NCBI RefSeq assembly: GCF_014651695.1
Contig: NZ_BMXJ01000004.1
Location: 62,001-126,000 of the forward strand
Length of the DNA: 64,000 nucleotides
Reading direction: 5' to 3'
DNA from: Nocardiopsis terrae
GTDB taxonomy: Bacteria > Actinomycetota > Actinomycetes > Streptosporangiales > Streptosporangiaceae
Shown here: one piece after another, positions 52,172-61,661 of the stretch
Layout of the letters: every line of letters starts with the position of its first letter
How positions within the stretch are numbered: the stretch's first letter is position 1
The notes under the pieces: model-generated
What the model saw: only the letters and a program-made list of their open reading frames with translations
What the model was told of the DNA's origin: nothing
Databases searched by the model: none
Translations under genes and position numbers: made by a program

Positions 52172-53983
52172 CTAGTCCTCCGTGGTTCCCAGGGCCATGT
52201 AGTCGTACATCGAGTAACCCGCGTGGTAGTAGACGTTGGTCAGGTTCGCGGGCCGGTAGAGGACCGTCCGTTCGAACACGGCCGGCAGGATCGCGGCCTG
52301 CTCCATCGCCCGCTGGTCGATCTGGGTGTAGATCGAGGCGCGCTCGTCCGCGTCATCCACGGAGACGACCTCGTCGAACCACTCGTTGATCTGCTCGTCG
52401 TCCAACTCGGAGATGTTGGAGTTCCCGGCGTCCTGGATGGCGTCGCCGTCCAGGATCTTGCTCATGAACCCGTAACCGCTGGCCCAGTCCGGCGCCCAGC
52501 CGTACACGGTCAGACCCAGGTCGTTCTCGTGCACGAAGGCGGGTGAACCGGCCTGGGTGTTGGTGTAGGTGTCCGAGGGGTACTGCTTGATCTCCGTCTC
52601 GATGCCCACCCGGGCCAGGGCCTGCTGGACCGCCTCGGCGGTGCTCACGTCGGCGGGACGGTCGGCGCGTGCGCCGATGGAGGTGGAGAAGCCGTCCGGC
52701 TCGCCGCACTCCTCCAGCTTCTCCCGGGCCATGTCCAGGTCGCCATTGTTGTCCTCGGAGGGGTACAGGTCGATGCTCGGGTCCGCGCCGGGCAGCGAGC
52801 CGGGCATGATCTGGGTGGCGATGTCACCACCGGTGTCACCGCCCCAGGCGCGTTGGAGCGCGTCCCGGTCGGCCGCGTACATGACGGCCTGGCGGCAGGC
52901 CAGGTCGTCGAGCGGCTCGATGACGGTGTTGACGTTGAGGTAGCGCAGGGTACTGGTCTGCGGGTTGTCGACGTTGTGGCGCTGGCCCTCGTCGGTGATC
53001 AGGGTGCCCTTCATCGCCGGTCCGACACCGGTACCGCCGAGGTCGACGTCGAGTTCGCCGTTGACGAGCCGCTGGTCGATCTCGTTCTGGTCGACGCCCA
53101 GCTGCACCTCGATGCGGTCCGGCAGGGCCCTGCGGGTGGGGTCGGTGGAGGCGTCCCACTCCTCGTTGCGCTCCAGGTTCAGCGAGACCCCGGGACGGTA
53201 CTCGCCGTCGAACTTGTAGGGCCCCGAGGAGACCACGTCGCTCTGGTACTGCTCGCCCCGGTCGGCGTCGGGGGGCACCGGCGCGGTCTGCGGCTGGATG
53301 AGCACGTACGGGAACTCCGAGAAGCTCTTGTTCAGGTGGAAGACCAGCGTGTGGTCGTCGGGTGTCTCGATACCGCCGAACCCGGCCAGCGGGTCCTCCC
53401 CCTCCCCGTAGGGCCCTTCGTAGTCCTCGCTGTCGGCCAGCAGGTCCTGGAAGTACTTGGGGCCGTTGGGCAGCGCCTGGTCGCCGAAGTTGCTGCGCGC
53501 GATGGCGTACTTGATGTCCTGCGCGGTGATCTCCGAGCCGTCCTCGTAACGCAGCCCCTGCTTGATGCGGACGGTCCACTCGGTGGAGTCCTCGTTGGCC
53601 TCGGGCATGTCCTCGGCCAGGTCGGGCTGGATTTCGATGCCCTGTTCGCCGGGGGCCTGCGTGTAGGTGAGCAGGGTGCGCGCGTAGTAGCGGGAGAAGT
53701 TCCAGCTGAACGCGTAGTAGGTGTTGCCCGGGTCGGGTGAGTCGAAGTCGGCCGAGATGGCGTAGCGCAGGGTGCCGCCGGTCTCGTCGGAGGGGTTGAC
53801 GACCGTCGTCTCCCCCTCGTTGAACTCGGCGTCGGACTCCCCGCCGCCGCCTCCGCCGCCGTCGCCGCCGCAGGCGGCCAGCAGCAGCACCATGGCGGTT
53901 CCGACGGCTGCCGGAGCTGTGCGGCGGTGGAGTGCGCCGCGCCACCGGGACGGCTCCTGACGCGTGAAGTGATGGGTGGTCAC
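52172..53983 (-). CDS. Peptide-binding lipoprotein (SBP family 5, DppA/OppA type)
   Basis: A 603-residue solute-binding protein. The signal peptide ends in lipobox LLLAAC (Cys about 38) and a Gly-rich linker follows. The family 5 fold is shown by GGTLRYAISADFDSPDPGN, WTVRIKQGLRYEDGSEITAQD and a C-terminal NVYYHAGYSMYDYMALG. GTG 53983 is chosen for its AGGAGG RBS; the longer frame has no better signal. It lies 115 nt downstream of the dppC gene on the same strand and should feed that transporter. Confidence 0.9.
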   Translation of the reverse strand: MTTHHFTRQEPSRWRGALHRRTAPAAVGTAMVLLLAACGGDGGGGGGGESDAEFNEGETTVVNPSDETGGTLRYAISADFDSPDPGNTYYAFSWNFSRYYARTLLTYTQAPGEQGIEIQPDLAEDMPEANEDSTEWTVRIKQGLRYEDGSEITAQDIKYAIARSNFGDQALPNGPKYFQDLLADSEDYEGPYGEGEDPLAGFGGIETPDDHTLVFHLNKSFSEFPYVLIQPQTAPVPPDADRGEQYQSDVVSSGPYKFDGEYRPGVSLNLERNEEWDASTDPTRRALPDRIEVQLGVDQNEIDQRLVNGELDVDLGGTGVGPAMKGTLITDEGQRHNVDNPQTSTLRYLNVNTVIEPLDDLACRQAVMYAADRDALQRAWGGDTGGDIATQIMPGSLPGADPSIDLYPSEDNNGDLDMAREKLEECGEPDGFSTSIGARADRPADVSTAEAVQQALARVGIETEIKQYPSDTYTNTQAGSPAFVHENDLGLTVYGWAPDWASGYGFMSKILDGDAIQDAGNSNISELDDEQINEWFDEVVSVDDADERASIYTQIDQRAMEQAAILPAVFERTVLYRPANLTNVYYHAGYSMYDYMALGTTED

Positions 53984-54098
53984 CTTGGCCTCCTGGTCGG
54001 TTTCGCTGGTGGGGACGTGCGGCGCACGGCCCGGCGGGTGGCTGATCGGGGCGGCGGGGCAGGGAAGGAATGCCGAACGGGCCGGACGGGCTGCGCCC

Positions 54099-55124
54099 TC
54101 AGTCGGAGGAACGCGGGTCGAAGGCGTCACGGAGCCCGTCGCCGAAGAGGTTGAAGGCGAGGACGGTGACGAAGATGGCCAGGCCGGGGATGATCACGAA
54201 GTGCGGAGAGGTGGTGTAGAAGCGCAACGCGCTCTCCAACATGCCGCCCCAGGTAGCCATGGGCGGGTTGATGCCCACACCGAGGAAGCTCAGCGCCGCC
54301 TCGAAGAGGATGTTCGTGGGGATGAGCAGGGTGGAGTAGACGAGGATCGGGGTGATCAGGTTGGGCAGGATCTCGCGGAAGACGATGTGGGCGCTGCCCG
54401 CGCCGAGGCTGCGTGCGGCCTCGACGAACTCGCGTTCCTTGAGGGTGAGGGTCTGGCCCCGCACGATGCGTCCGATGTAGGGCCAGTTGAAGAAGCCGAT
54501 GATGAACACCAGGACGCCGATGCGCAGGTTGTTCCCGGACAGGCCGAAGGCCCCGTCGGGGATGACGCCGACCAGGGCGATGGCGAAGAGCAGCAGGGGG
54601 AAGGCCAGGAAGATGTCCATGGCCCGGCTGATGGCCACGTCGACCCAGCCGCCGAAGTAACCGGCGAGGATGCCCAGGACGGTGCCGATGACCACGCACA
54701 CCACGGTGGCGACGGTGGCGACGAGCAGCGAGGTCTGGGCGCCGTGGACGATTCGGCTGAACAGGTCGCGGCCGTTGACCGGTTCGACGCCCAGGAGGTG
54801 TTGTGTGCTGATGCCGCCCCAGGGGTCCAGGCCCTGGCCCGGGTCGTCGGGGTCGCGCAGGACCCCGCCGGTGAGCGGGTCGATCAGTGCCTGGTTGAAC
54901 TGGTTGGGCGGGTAACCGAACCAGGACGTGAGCAGGGGCGCCAGGAACGCGACCAGGATGAGCAGGATGACCACGATCCCGCCGGTCATCCCGACCTTGT
55001 CCTTACGGAAGCGCTGCCAGGCGATCTGACGGAGGGACCTGTTGGCGGCGCCCCTGGCCCCCGCGGCGACCGCTTCCGGCTCGGCGTGCTGGGACGACTC
55101 GGGAACGTCCATCGGCGTGGTCAT
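54099..55124 (-). CDS. Peptide ABC transporter permease (DppC type)
   Basis: A 341-residue permease: a first helix (VVILLILVAFLAPLL) followed by five more, with the EAA loop EREFVEAARSLGAGSAHIVF. The extended N-terminal cytoplasmic region is typical of DppC/OppC. ATG 55124 has AGGGG upstream. It is the first gene of this transporter locus, but its DppB partner and ATPase are separated from it by the PI-PLC gene. Confidence 0.9.
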   Translation of the reverse strand: MTTPMDVPESSQHAEPEAVAAGARGAANRSLRQIAWQRFRKDKVGMTGGIVVILLILVAFLAPLLTSWFGYPPNQFNQALIDPLTGGVLRDPDDPGQGLDPWGGISTQHLLGVEPVNGRDLFSRIVHGAQTSLLVATVATVVCVVIGTVLGILAGYFGGWVDVAISRAMDIFLAFPLLLFAIALVGVIPDGAFGLSGNNLRIGVLVFIIGFFNWPYIGRIVRGQTLTLKEREFVEAARSLGAGSAHIVFREILPNLITPILVYSTLLIPTNILFEAALSFLGVGINPPMATWGGMLESALRFYTTSPHFVIIPGLAIFVTVLAFNLFGDGLRDAFDPRSSD

Positions 55125-55447
55125 ATGCCCCTGCACCCCGCCCTCTCTGCCTGTGACTACTTCACTACGCAGAGTTTGCATGAGGGGGGAGGGGGTTTCC
55201 AGCGTCCGCGCCGACCGGCGACGGCCGAAGCCCGGCGCCGCAACCGGCGGGGCGGGCCCGTGTGTCGCGGCCCGTCAGCCGGGGGTGGCCCGGAACCGTC
55301 CCGGGCCGGGCTCAGGGTTGCGGAGTTCTCACGGTCGGCCAACCTTCACCGAATGGGTCCGTCCTTCCGTTCGGTTTCACCGCCCCGCCCGGACCAGGTG
55401 TCCCGGACGGGGCGGTGAAACCACTGCGGGGCCGGGGTCCGGTCCCG
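55125..55447. other. Intergenic region between dppC-type gene and pgi
   Basis: No gene is seen. The right part holds the pgi terminator: 15-bp arms GGTTTCACCGCCCCG (55373-55387) and CGGGGCGGTGAAACC (55408-55422). The left part should hold the dppC promoter; a relatively AT-rich patch near 55150-55185 is the best candidate. Confidence 0.5.
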
Positions 55448-57142
55448 TCAGCGACCGCGCAGCGTACGGTAGCGGCGCACCAGGCCGCCAGTGGAGGGGT
55501 CCAGCCCGGGAACCTCGGCGCCCTCGGTCAGGGCGGGCTCCAACCGCTTGGCCAGGACCTTGCCGAGCTGTACGCCCCACTGGTCGAAGGAGTTGATGTT
55601 CCACACCGCGCCCTGGACGAAGACCTTGTGCTCGTAGAGGGCGACGAGCTGGCCGAGCACCGAGGGGTCGAGCCGCTCGGCCAGGACCGTGGTGGTGGGC
55701 CGGTTGCCCGGGAAGGTCCGGTGCGGGACCAGGTCGGCGGGCACCCCCTCCGCGGCGACCTCGGCGGAGGTGCGGCCGAAGGCCAGCGCCTGCCCCTGGG
55801 CGAACAGGTTGGCCATCAACAGGTCGTGTTGGGGGACCAGGCCCGGGTCCAGGTCCGGGGCGGGGTTCGCGAAGCCGATCAGGTCGGCGGGGACGAACCT
55901 GGTGCCCTGGTGCAGCAGCTGGAAGTAGGCGTGCTGGCCGTTGGTCCCGGGGGTGCCCCACACCACCGGCCCGGTCTGCCAGTTGACGGGGCGGCCGTCG
56001 CGCTGGACCGACTTGCCGTTGGACTCCATGTCGAGCTGCTGGAGGTAGGCGGGGAACTTCGACATGTGGTGGCTGTAGGGCAGCACGGCGTGCGACTGCG
56101 CGTCGAAGAAGCCGCCGTACCAGACGCCGAGCAGACCGAGCAGGAACGGCAGGTTGCGTTCGGGCGGGGCCGTGGCGAAGTGGGTGTCCATGAGGTGGAA
56201 ACCCGCCAGCATCTCCCGGAACCGTTCCGGGCCCAGGGCCACCATGAGGGAAAGGCCGATGGCCGAGTCGTAGGAGTAGCGGCCGCCCACCCAGTCCCAG
56301 AACTCGAACATGTTGGCGGTGTCGATGCCGAACTCGACGACCTTCTCGGCGTTGGTGGAGACCGCGACGAAGTGCTCGGCGACCGCGTCGGAACCCGCGC
56401 CCAGCCCGGCCAGGAGCCAGTCCCGGGCCGCCGAGGCGTTGGTGATGGTCTCGACGGTGGTGAAGGTCTTGGAGGCGACCACGAACAGGGTGCGCTCGGG
56501 ATCGGCGTCGACCAGGGCCTCGTTCAGGTCGGTGCCGTCGACGTTGGAGACGAAGCGGAACTCCAGCCCGCGGTCGGTGTAGGGGCGCAGCGCCTCGTAG
56601 GCCATGGCCGGCCCCAGGTCCGAACCGCCGATACCGATGTTGACCACCCTGGTCACGGCTTTGCCGGTGTGGCCCAGCCAGGCGCGGGAGCGGACCCGCT
56701 CGGCGAAGGCGCCCATCCGCTCCAGGACCCGGTGCACCTCGGGGACCACGTCGTGTCCGTCCGCCCTGACCACCTCGCCGTGCGGGGCGCGCAGGGCGGT
56801 GTGCAGGACGGCCCGGTTCTCGGTGAGGTTGATGTGGTCCCCGCGCAGCATGGCGTCGCGCAGCGAGGCGACCCCCGTGGCCGCGGCCAGGTCGTTGAGC
56901 AGGCGCAGCGTCTCGTCGGTGACGAGGTTCTTGGAGTAGTCGACGTGCAGGCCGCCGACGCCGAGGGTGTAGCGGTCAGCGCGCGCGGGGTCGTCGGCGA
57001 ACAGGTCGCGCAGGTGGGTCGAGCCGAAGCGGTCGCGGTGCTCGGCGAGCCCGGACCACTCCTTTCGCCGGTCCAGGGGGGTGGTCACGCCGGACCGGTT
57101 CCCGGTGTCCTCGGTCCGAGGGAGGGGTGTACTCGCAGACAT
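55448..57142 (-). CDS. pgi: Glucose-6-phosphate isomerase
   Basis: A 564-residue cytosolic isomerase converting glucose-6-phosphate and fructose-6-phosphate. Signature segments are [40 protein letters not shown] with HQGT after it, and [16 protein letters not shown]. The length matches the family's standard bacterial form. ATG 57142 has GAGGAG eight bases upstream; ATG 57160 has none. The gene is monocistronic, with a terminator. Confidence 0.95.
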   Translation of the reverse strand: MSASTPLPRTEDTGNRSGVTTPLDRRKEWSGLAEHRDRFGSTHLRDLFADDPARADRYTLGVGGLHVDYSKNLVTDETLRLLNDLAAATGVASLRDAMLRGDHINLTENRAVLHTALRAPHGEVVRADGHDVVPEVHRVLERMGAFAERVRSRAWLGHTGKAVTRVVNIGIGGSDLGPAMAYEALRPYTDRGLEFRFVSNVDGTDLNEALVDADPERTLFVVASKTFTTVETITNASAARDWLLAGLGAGSDAVAEHFVAVSTNAEKVVEFGIDTANMFEFWDWVGGRYSYDSAIGLSLMVALGPERFREMLAGFHLMDTHFATAPPERNLPFLLGLLGVWYGGFFDAQSHAVLPYSHHMSKFPAYLQQLDMESNGKSVQRDGRPVNWQTGPVVWGTPGTNGQHAYFQLLHQGTRFVPADLIGFANPAPDLDPGLVPQHDLLMANLFAQGQALAFGRTSAEVAAEGVPADLVPHRTFPGNRPTTTVLAERLDPSVLGQLVALYEHKVFVQGAVWNINSFDQWGVQLGKVLAKRLEPALTEGAEVPGLDPSTGGLVRRYRTLRGR

Positions 57143-57288
57143 CCGGTCGCTCCTCGTCATCCATGGTCTCAGTGGTGCCCGCGGCGCGCGGGTGCTCGGT
57201 CCGCGCGACGTGTGCGCCGTTTGCAGCTGTACCCCTTACCCTCCCACGAAAGCCGCCAACCACGGGCCCTTCCGCGCACGTCAGAGCG

Positions 57289-58113
57289 TCAGGAGGCGGA
57301 AGTACCGCTGGTCTGGCGCTCACGGTCCCCGCGCAGGGACGCGACCTCCGCGCGCAGGGCGCGCAGTTCGGCGAGAACCTGCTCCTGCCCTCCGCCGCCC
57401 TCCGGTCCGGGCGCCGGATCGCGTTTCGCGCCGCGCTCGGCCCCGCCGTCACCGGAGTCCTTCTCCAGGGCCTCCACCGCCACCGCAACGAACAGGTTCA
57501 GTGCCACGAACGTGGAGACCAGGACGAAGACCACGAAGAAGACCCAGGCGAGGGGCTGATGCGCCATCACGTCCTTGGCGATCGTGGACCAGCTGTCGGC
57601 GGTGGAGATCTGGAAGAGAGTGAAGAGGGAGGTCGGCAGGTCTCCGAAGTACTCGGGGGACACGTCCTGGAAGAGCTTGGTGGCCATCACACCCGAGACG
57701 TAGAGCAGCAGGATGACCAGGAAGAGGATGGCCACCATCCCGGGCAGCGCCCGGAACAGCCCCGCCACCACGTGGCGCAGGGTCGGTATCACCGACAGCA
57801 GCCGCAGGACCCGGAGCACCGCGAAGGGGCCCGAGGAGGGCATCAGGGCGAGCCCGACGATCACCATGTCGAACCAGCTCCACGGGTCGCGCAGGAAGGT
57901 GCCCCGGTGAGCGTAGGCCCGCAGGGACAGTTCGACCACGAAGAGCGCCAGGATCACCATGTCGATCCCGCGCAGCAGGTAGCCGTGTTCGGCCATGATC
58001 CGGGGGGAGGTCTCGGCGCCCAGGGTCACGGCGTTGACGAGGATGAGGGTGACGACCACGCTCTGGAACCAGAAGGAGTCAACGAGTCCGAGGACCCGTT
58101 CGCGCACGGTCAC
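57289..58113 (-). CDS. One-domain voltage-gated cation channel (NaChBac family)
   Basis: A 274-residue six-helix channel subunit expected to form a tetramer. S4 is visible at about 97-122 with R101, R104, R113 and R121. The pore loop is TLFQISTADSWS, so the filter reads T171-A-D-S-W-S176 where NaChBac has TLESWA, with Asp replacing the key Glu. S6 (VFFVVFVLVSTFVALNLFV) is followed by a Gly-rich linker and a C-terminal coiled coil (VLAELRALRAEVASLRGD), as in NaChBac. The start is GTG 58113. It has no obvious operon partner. Confidence 0.9.
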   Translation of the reverse strand: MTVRERVLGLVDSFWFQSVVVTLILVNAVTLGAETSPRIMAEHGYLLRGIDMVILALFVVELSLRAYAHRGTFLRDPWSWFDMVIVGLALMPSSGPFAVLRVLRLLSVIPTLRHVVAGLFRALPGMVAILFLVILLLYVSGVMATKLFQDVSPEYFGDLPTSLFTLFQISTADSWSTIAKDVMAHQPLAWVFFVVFVLVSTFVALNLFVAVAVEALEKDSGDGGAERGAKRDPAPGPEGGGGQEQVLAELRALRAEVASLRGDRERQTSGTSAS

Positions 58114-58277
58114 GGTGGGAGGGACTCCGTTCGTTGTGTCGGGCGAGCGCGCAAAAGCCTACCGCTGGGGGCTTCCCGCTGTTCCTCCCCCGTCCCCCGC
58201 CGTGCCCGCCCTACTGGCGTCTGCCGCCCCGACCAGGCATGATCGGAAACAGGGGAACCGAGGCGAGGGGGCCGCCG

Positions 58278-58589
58278 GTGACGGAATCCGCAGACTTCGA
58301 CCGCGACGCGGCGGACATCGACGACGTGGACGCCGAGATGGACGTGGGTGCCCCGGACCAGGACACCGCTGTGGCGGAGTACCTGGAGGAGCACCCGGAC
58401 GACTACCGGATCGAGGAGATCGAGGACCACGAGGCGCTCGGTATCGACGCCGAACTCGACCAGGAGGACCCGGAACAGGGGCCCGGACCGGAGGAGGCCC
58501 GGGCGCCCGCTCCGGGGCGGGGCGAGCTGTCCCGGTTGCTCAGGGCCGAGGAGTTCGCCGAGCGGGTGGACCGTCGGCGCGGTCACTGA
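58278..58589 (+). CDS. Small very acidic hypothetical protein
   Basis: A 103-residue, strongly acidic protein (VAEYLEEHPDDYRIEEIEDH), with a C-terminal helix that turns basic (LSRLLRAEEFAERVDRRRG). No membrane segment, signal or known domain is seen. GTG 58278 has an AGGGG-type RBS; ATG 58239 is an in-frame alternative. Function is unknown. Confidence 0.65.
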   Translation: MTESADFDRDAADIDDVDAEMDVGAPDQDTAVAEYLEEHPDDYRIEEIEDHEALGIDAELDQEDPEQGPGPEEARAPAPGRGELSRLLRAEEFAERVDRRRGH

Positions 58590-58619
58590 GCCCTCGCGCA
58601 CCGGGCGCCCGGGCTCCGC

Positions 58620-59357
58620 TCACCGGGGGCGTTCCCGCTCCGCGGGGTCTGGCCCGGGCCGGGTCTGGGCGCCGAGCCAGCGCTCCACCCGCAGCACGTG
58701 GGCGGCCGCGGCCGCCCTGGCCGCCTCGGGGTCGCGGGCCAGGAGGGCCTCGTGGATGCGCCGGTGGTCCTCGTGCAGGGCGGCGGTGAAGCCGGCCTCG
58801 TCGTGTCCGGCCCAGACCCGCTCGTTGAAGGTGCGCGAGGACAGCCCGGCGTGGACCGCGGAGAGCGTGGCGTTGCCGGCGCAGGCCACGATGGCCTGGT
58901 GGAACCCGAGGTCGGCGGCCCCGTGTTCGGCGGGCTCGCGGGGGGCCGCCCCGTCCTCCATCCGGTCGAGCAGGGCACCGATGCGTTCGAGGTCCTCGGG
59001 GGCCGCCCGGGCGGCGGCGATGGCGGTGGCCGCCGGTTCGATCATCCGCCGGACCTGGAGGACCTCCAGCAGGGTCTCGTCCCGGGAGACCTCGGCCAGG
59101 ACCGAGAAGGCCTCCAGCAGGTCGGCCGGGCGCAGCGCGGTGACGTAGACACCCGCCCCGTGGCGAGCCTCCAGCACCCCGAGGGTGGTGAGGGAGCGGA
59201 TCGCCTCGCGCACGGACCCCCGTGAGACCCCCAGCCGGGTGGAGAGTTCACGTTCGGTGGGAAGCCGCTGCCCTGGTCCTACCTCTCCATCGGAGATCAT
59301 GGCCTTGATCTGCTCGACGGTCCGCTGGGCAACCGGGGTTCGCACGCCGTCAACCAC
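58620..59357 (-). CDS. FadR-subfamily GntR regulator, probable lactate-operon repressor
   Basis: A 245-residue GntR/FadR regulator: winged HTH at about 10-70 (LPTERELSTRLGVSRGSVRE) and a helical FCD ligand domain at about 85-225 with metal-site histidines (FHQAIVACAGN, HEDHRRIHEALL). GTG 59357 has an AGGA RBS. It is divergent from lutABC, with a perfect FadR-type palindrome between. It therefore resembles LutR/LldR, which release DNA in the presence of lactate. Confidence 0.88.
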   Translation of the reverse strand: MVDGVRTPVAQRTVEQIKAMISDGEVGPGQRLPTERELSTRLGVSRGSVREAIRSLTTLGVLEARHGAGVYVTALRPADLLEAFSVLAEVSRDETLLEVLQVRRMIEPAATAIAAARAAPEDLERIGALLDRMEDGAAPREPAEHGAADLGFHQAIVACAGNATLSAVHAGLSSRTFNERVWAGHDEAGFTAALHEDHRRIHEALLARDPEAARAAAAAHVLRVERWLGAQTRPGPDPAERERPR

Positions 59358-59448
59358 CTTTGTTTCCTGGATTTTTACCGTTCATGCGGAGATTCTACCT
59401 GCCCGCCCCGGCCGGGCCCCGCTTGCCTCCACCCCAGCGACCATGCAA

Positions 59449-59465
59449 AAGTGGTCGGACCACTT
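59449..59465. promoter_or_regulatory. Operator for the FadR-type regulator upstream of lutA
   Basis: AAGTGGTCGGACCACTT is a perfect 8+8 palindrome with a central G, containing the TGGTC-N-GACCA core typical of FadR-family sites. It is 34 bp before the lutA start. Confidence 0.75.
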
Positions 59466-59499
59466 GGCCTGTGTTGAGCCGGGGGCACGAAGGAGGCAC

Positions 59500-60240
59500 A
59501 TGCGAATCGCGCTGTTCATCACCTGCGTCAACGACACACTCTTCCCCGACACCGGGCGTGCGGTGGTGCGGCTCCTGGAGCGGTTGGGCCACGAGGTGGT
59601 CTTCCCCGCCGAGCAGACCTGCTGCGGCCAGATGCACTACAACACGGGCTACCGGCGCCCCGCGGCCAAGCTCGCGGTGCGCTTCGTCAAAACCTTCGAC
59701 AACGCCGACGCGGTCGTGGTCCCCTCCGCCTCGTGCGCCGCGATGGTGCGCGACAACTACCCGAGGCTGGGAGCGACGGGCAGCCGGCTCTCACGCAAGA
59801 TGGCCGACCTGGGCCCGCGGGTGTACGACCTCACCGAGTTCCTCGTGGACGTACTGAAGGTGACCGACGTGGGCGCCTACTTCCCGCACAAGGTCGTCTA
59901 CCACCCCACCTGCCACGGGCTGCGCTTCCTCGGCCTGGAGGACCGCCCCTACCAACTGCTGCGCGCCGTACGCGGCCTGGAACTGCTCGAACTGCCCGGA
60001 GCCACCGAGTGCTGCGGTTTCGGCGGCACGTTCTCGGTCAAGAACGGCGACGTCTCCGCGGCGATGGGCTTCGACAAGGCCCGCCATGTGACCGGGACCG
60101 GAGCCGAGGTCCTGTGCGCGGTGGACAACTCCTGCCTGATGCACATCGGCGGCACCCTGTCCCGCCAGCGCTCCGGCATCCGAATCGCGCACATCGCCGA
60201 GATCCTGGCCAGCACCGAGAAGGAGTACGCGCACACATGA
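59500..60240 (+). CDS. lutA: Lactate utilisation protein A (Fe-S oxidoreductase subunit)
   Basis: A 246-residue subunit with two CCG (cysteine-rich) domains: TCCGQMHYNTGYRRP and ECCGFGGTFSVKNGDVS, which ligate Fe-S clusters or act as in heterodisulfide-type enzymes. In Bacillus and others LutABC oxidises L-lactate to pyruvate at the membrane or in the cytosol. ATG 59500 has an AAGGAGG RBS. It overlaps lutB as ATGA. Confidence 0.92.
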   Translation: MRIALFITCVNDTLFPDTGRAVVRLLERLGHEVVFPAEQTCCGQMHYNTGYRRPAAKLAVRFVKTFDNADAVVVPSASCAAMVRDNYPRLGATGSRLSRKMADLGPRVYDLTEFLVDVLKVTDVGAYFPHKVVYHPTCHGLRFLGLEDRPYQLLRAVRGLELLELPGATECCGFGGTFSVKNGDVSAAMGFDKARHVTGTGAEVLCAVDNSCLMHIGGTLSRQRSGIRIAHIAEILASTEKEYAHT

Positions 60241-61661
60241 GCGCCACGTTCCTGGGCCTTCCGCCCTTTCCCGAAGCCGCCCGTGAAGCGGTCGGCGACT
60301 CGCAGACCCGGCACAACCTGCACAAGGCCACCCACACCATCCGGGGCAAACGGGACGCCGTCGTCGGTGAACTGGGCGACGACTGGCAACGCCTGCGCTC
60401 AGCGGGCGAGCAGGTCAAAACCCACACGCTGCGCCACCTGGACCACTACCTGGAACAACTGGAGGAGTCGGTCCGGCGGGCGGGCGGCACGGTCCACTGG
60501 GCCGCCGACGCGGCCGAGGCCAACGAGATCGTCACCCGCCTGGTGCGCGAGACCGGCGAGCAGGAGGTGGTCAAGGTCAAGTCGATGGCCACCCAGGAGA
60601 TCGAGCTGAACAACGCGCTCGAAGCCGCCGGGATCACCGCCTACGAGACCGACCTGGCCGAGCTGATCGTCCAACTGGGCGAGGACCTGCCCTCCCACAT
60701 CCTGGTACCCGCCATCCACCTGGCCCGCTCCCAGATCCGCGAGATCTTCCTGGACCAGATGTCGGAGTGGGGGGTGCCGGCCCCGCCGGGACTCACCGAC
60801 GACCCCAAGGCACTGGCCGAGGCGGCCCGCGTCCACCTGCGCGAACTGTTCCTGCGCGCCAAGGTGGCCGTCTCTGGGGCCAACTTCGCGGTGGCCGACT
60901 CCGGAACGCTCGTGGTCCTGGAGTCCGAGGGCAACGGACGCATGTGCCTGACCCTGCCCGAAACGCTCATCTCGGTGGTGGGCATCGAGAAGATCGTGCC
61001 CACGTGGTCCGACCTCGAAGTGTTCATGCAGCTGCTGCCGCGGTCCTCGACCGGTGAGCGGATGAACCCGTACACGTCCACCTGGACCGGGGTGACCCCG
61101 GGGGACGGACCGCAGAACTTCCACCTCGTCCTGCTCGACAACGGCCGCACCGACGTGCTCGCCGACACCGTGGGCCGCCAGGCGCTGCGCTGCATCCGCT
61201 GCTCGGCCTGCCTGAACATCTGCCCCGTCTACGAGCGCACCGGCGGCCACGCCTACGGCTCGGTCTACCCGGGGCCGATCGGCGCGATCCTCACACCCCA
61301 GCTCCAGGGCATGTCCTCGGAGGCGGACCGGACGCTGCCGTACGCGTCCTCACTGTGCGGAGCCTGCTACGACGTCTGCCCGGTCGCCATCGACATCCCC
61401 GAGGTCCTGGTCCACCTGCGCGAGCAGGTCGCCTCCTCCCCCGGGCACCTGGGCGAGAAGGCCGTGATGGCCGGGGCCGACGCGGTGTTCGGCTCGCCGA
61501 AGGCACTCGACGCCGTGCAGCGCGCGGCCGGGCTGGCGGGCGGGAACGTCCCCCGGCACCTGCCCGGCATGGCCGGGAAGTGGACCGACACCCGGGACGT
61601 ACCCGACGTCCCCGGGGAGTCCTTCCGCCGGTGGTGGAACGAGCGCGAGGAGGAGCGTTGA
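60237..61661 (+). CDS. lutB: Lactate utilisation protein B (iron-sulfur subunit)
   Basis: A 474-residue protein with a large N-terminal LutB/LUD-type domain (GANFAVADSGTLVVLESEGN at about 215-235) and two 4Fe-4S motifs at the C-terminal third: CIRCSACLNICP (C319, C322, C325, C329) and CGACYDVCP (C374, C377, C381). It is the electron-transfer core of the lactate dehydrogenase complex. Its stop overlaps lutC as TTGA. Confidence 0.93.
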   Translation: MSATFLGLPPFPEAAREAVGDSQTRHNLHKATHTIRGKRDAVVGELGDDWQRLRSAGEQVKTHTLRHLDHYLEQLEESVRRAGGTVHWAADAAEANEIVTRLVRETGEQEVVKVKSMATQEIELNNALEAAGITAYETDLAELIVQLGEDLPSHILVPAIHLARSQIREIFLDQMSEWGVPAPPGLTDDPKALAEAARVHLRELFLRAKVAVSGANFAVADSGTLVVLESEGNGRMCLTLPETLISVVGIEKIVPTWSDLEVFMQLLPRSSTGERMNPYTSTWTGVTPGDGPQNFHLVLLDNGRTDVLADTVGRQALRCIRCSACLNICPVYERTGGHAYGSVYPGPIGAILTPQLQGMSSEADRTLPYASSLCGACYDVCPVAIDIPEVLVHLREQVASSPGHLGEKAVMAGADAVFGSPKALDAVQRAAGLAGGNVPRHLPGMAGKWTDTRDVPDVPGESFRRWWNEREEER

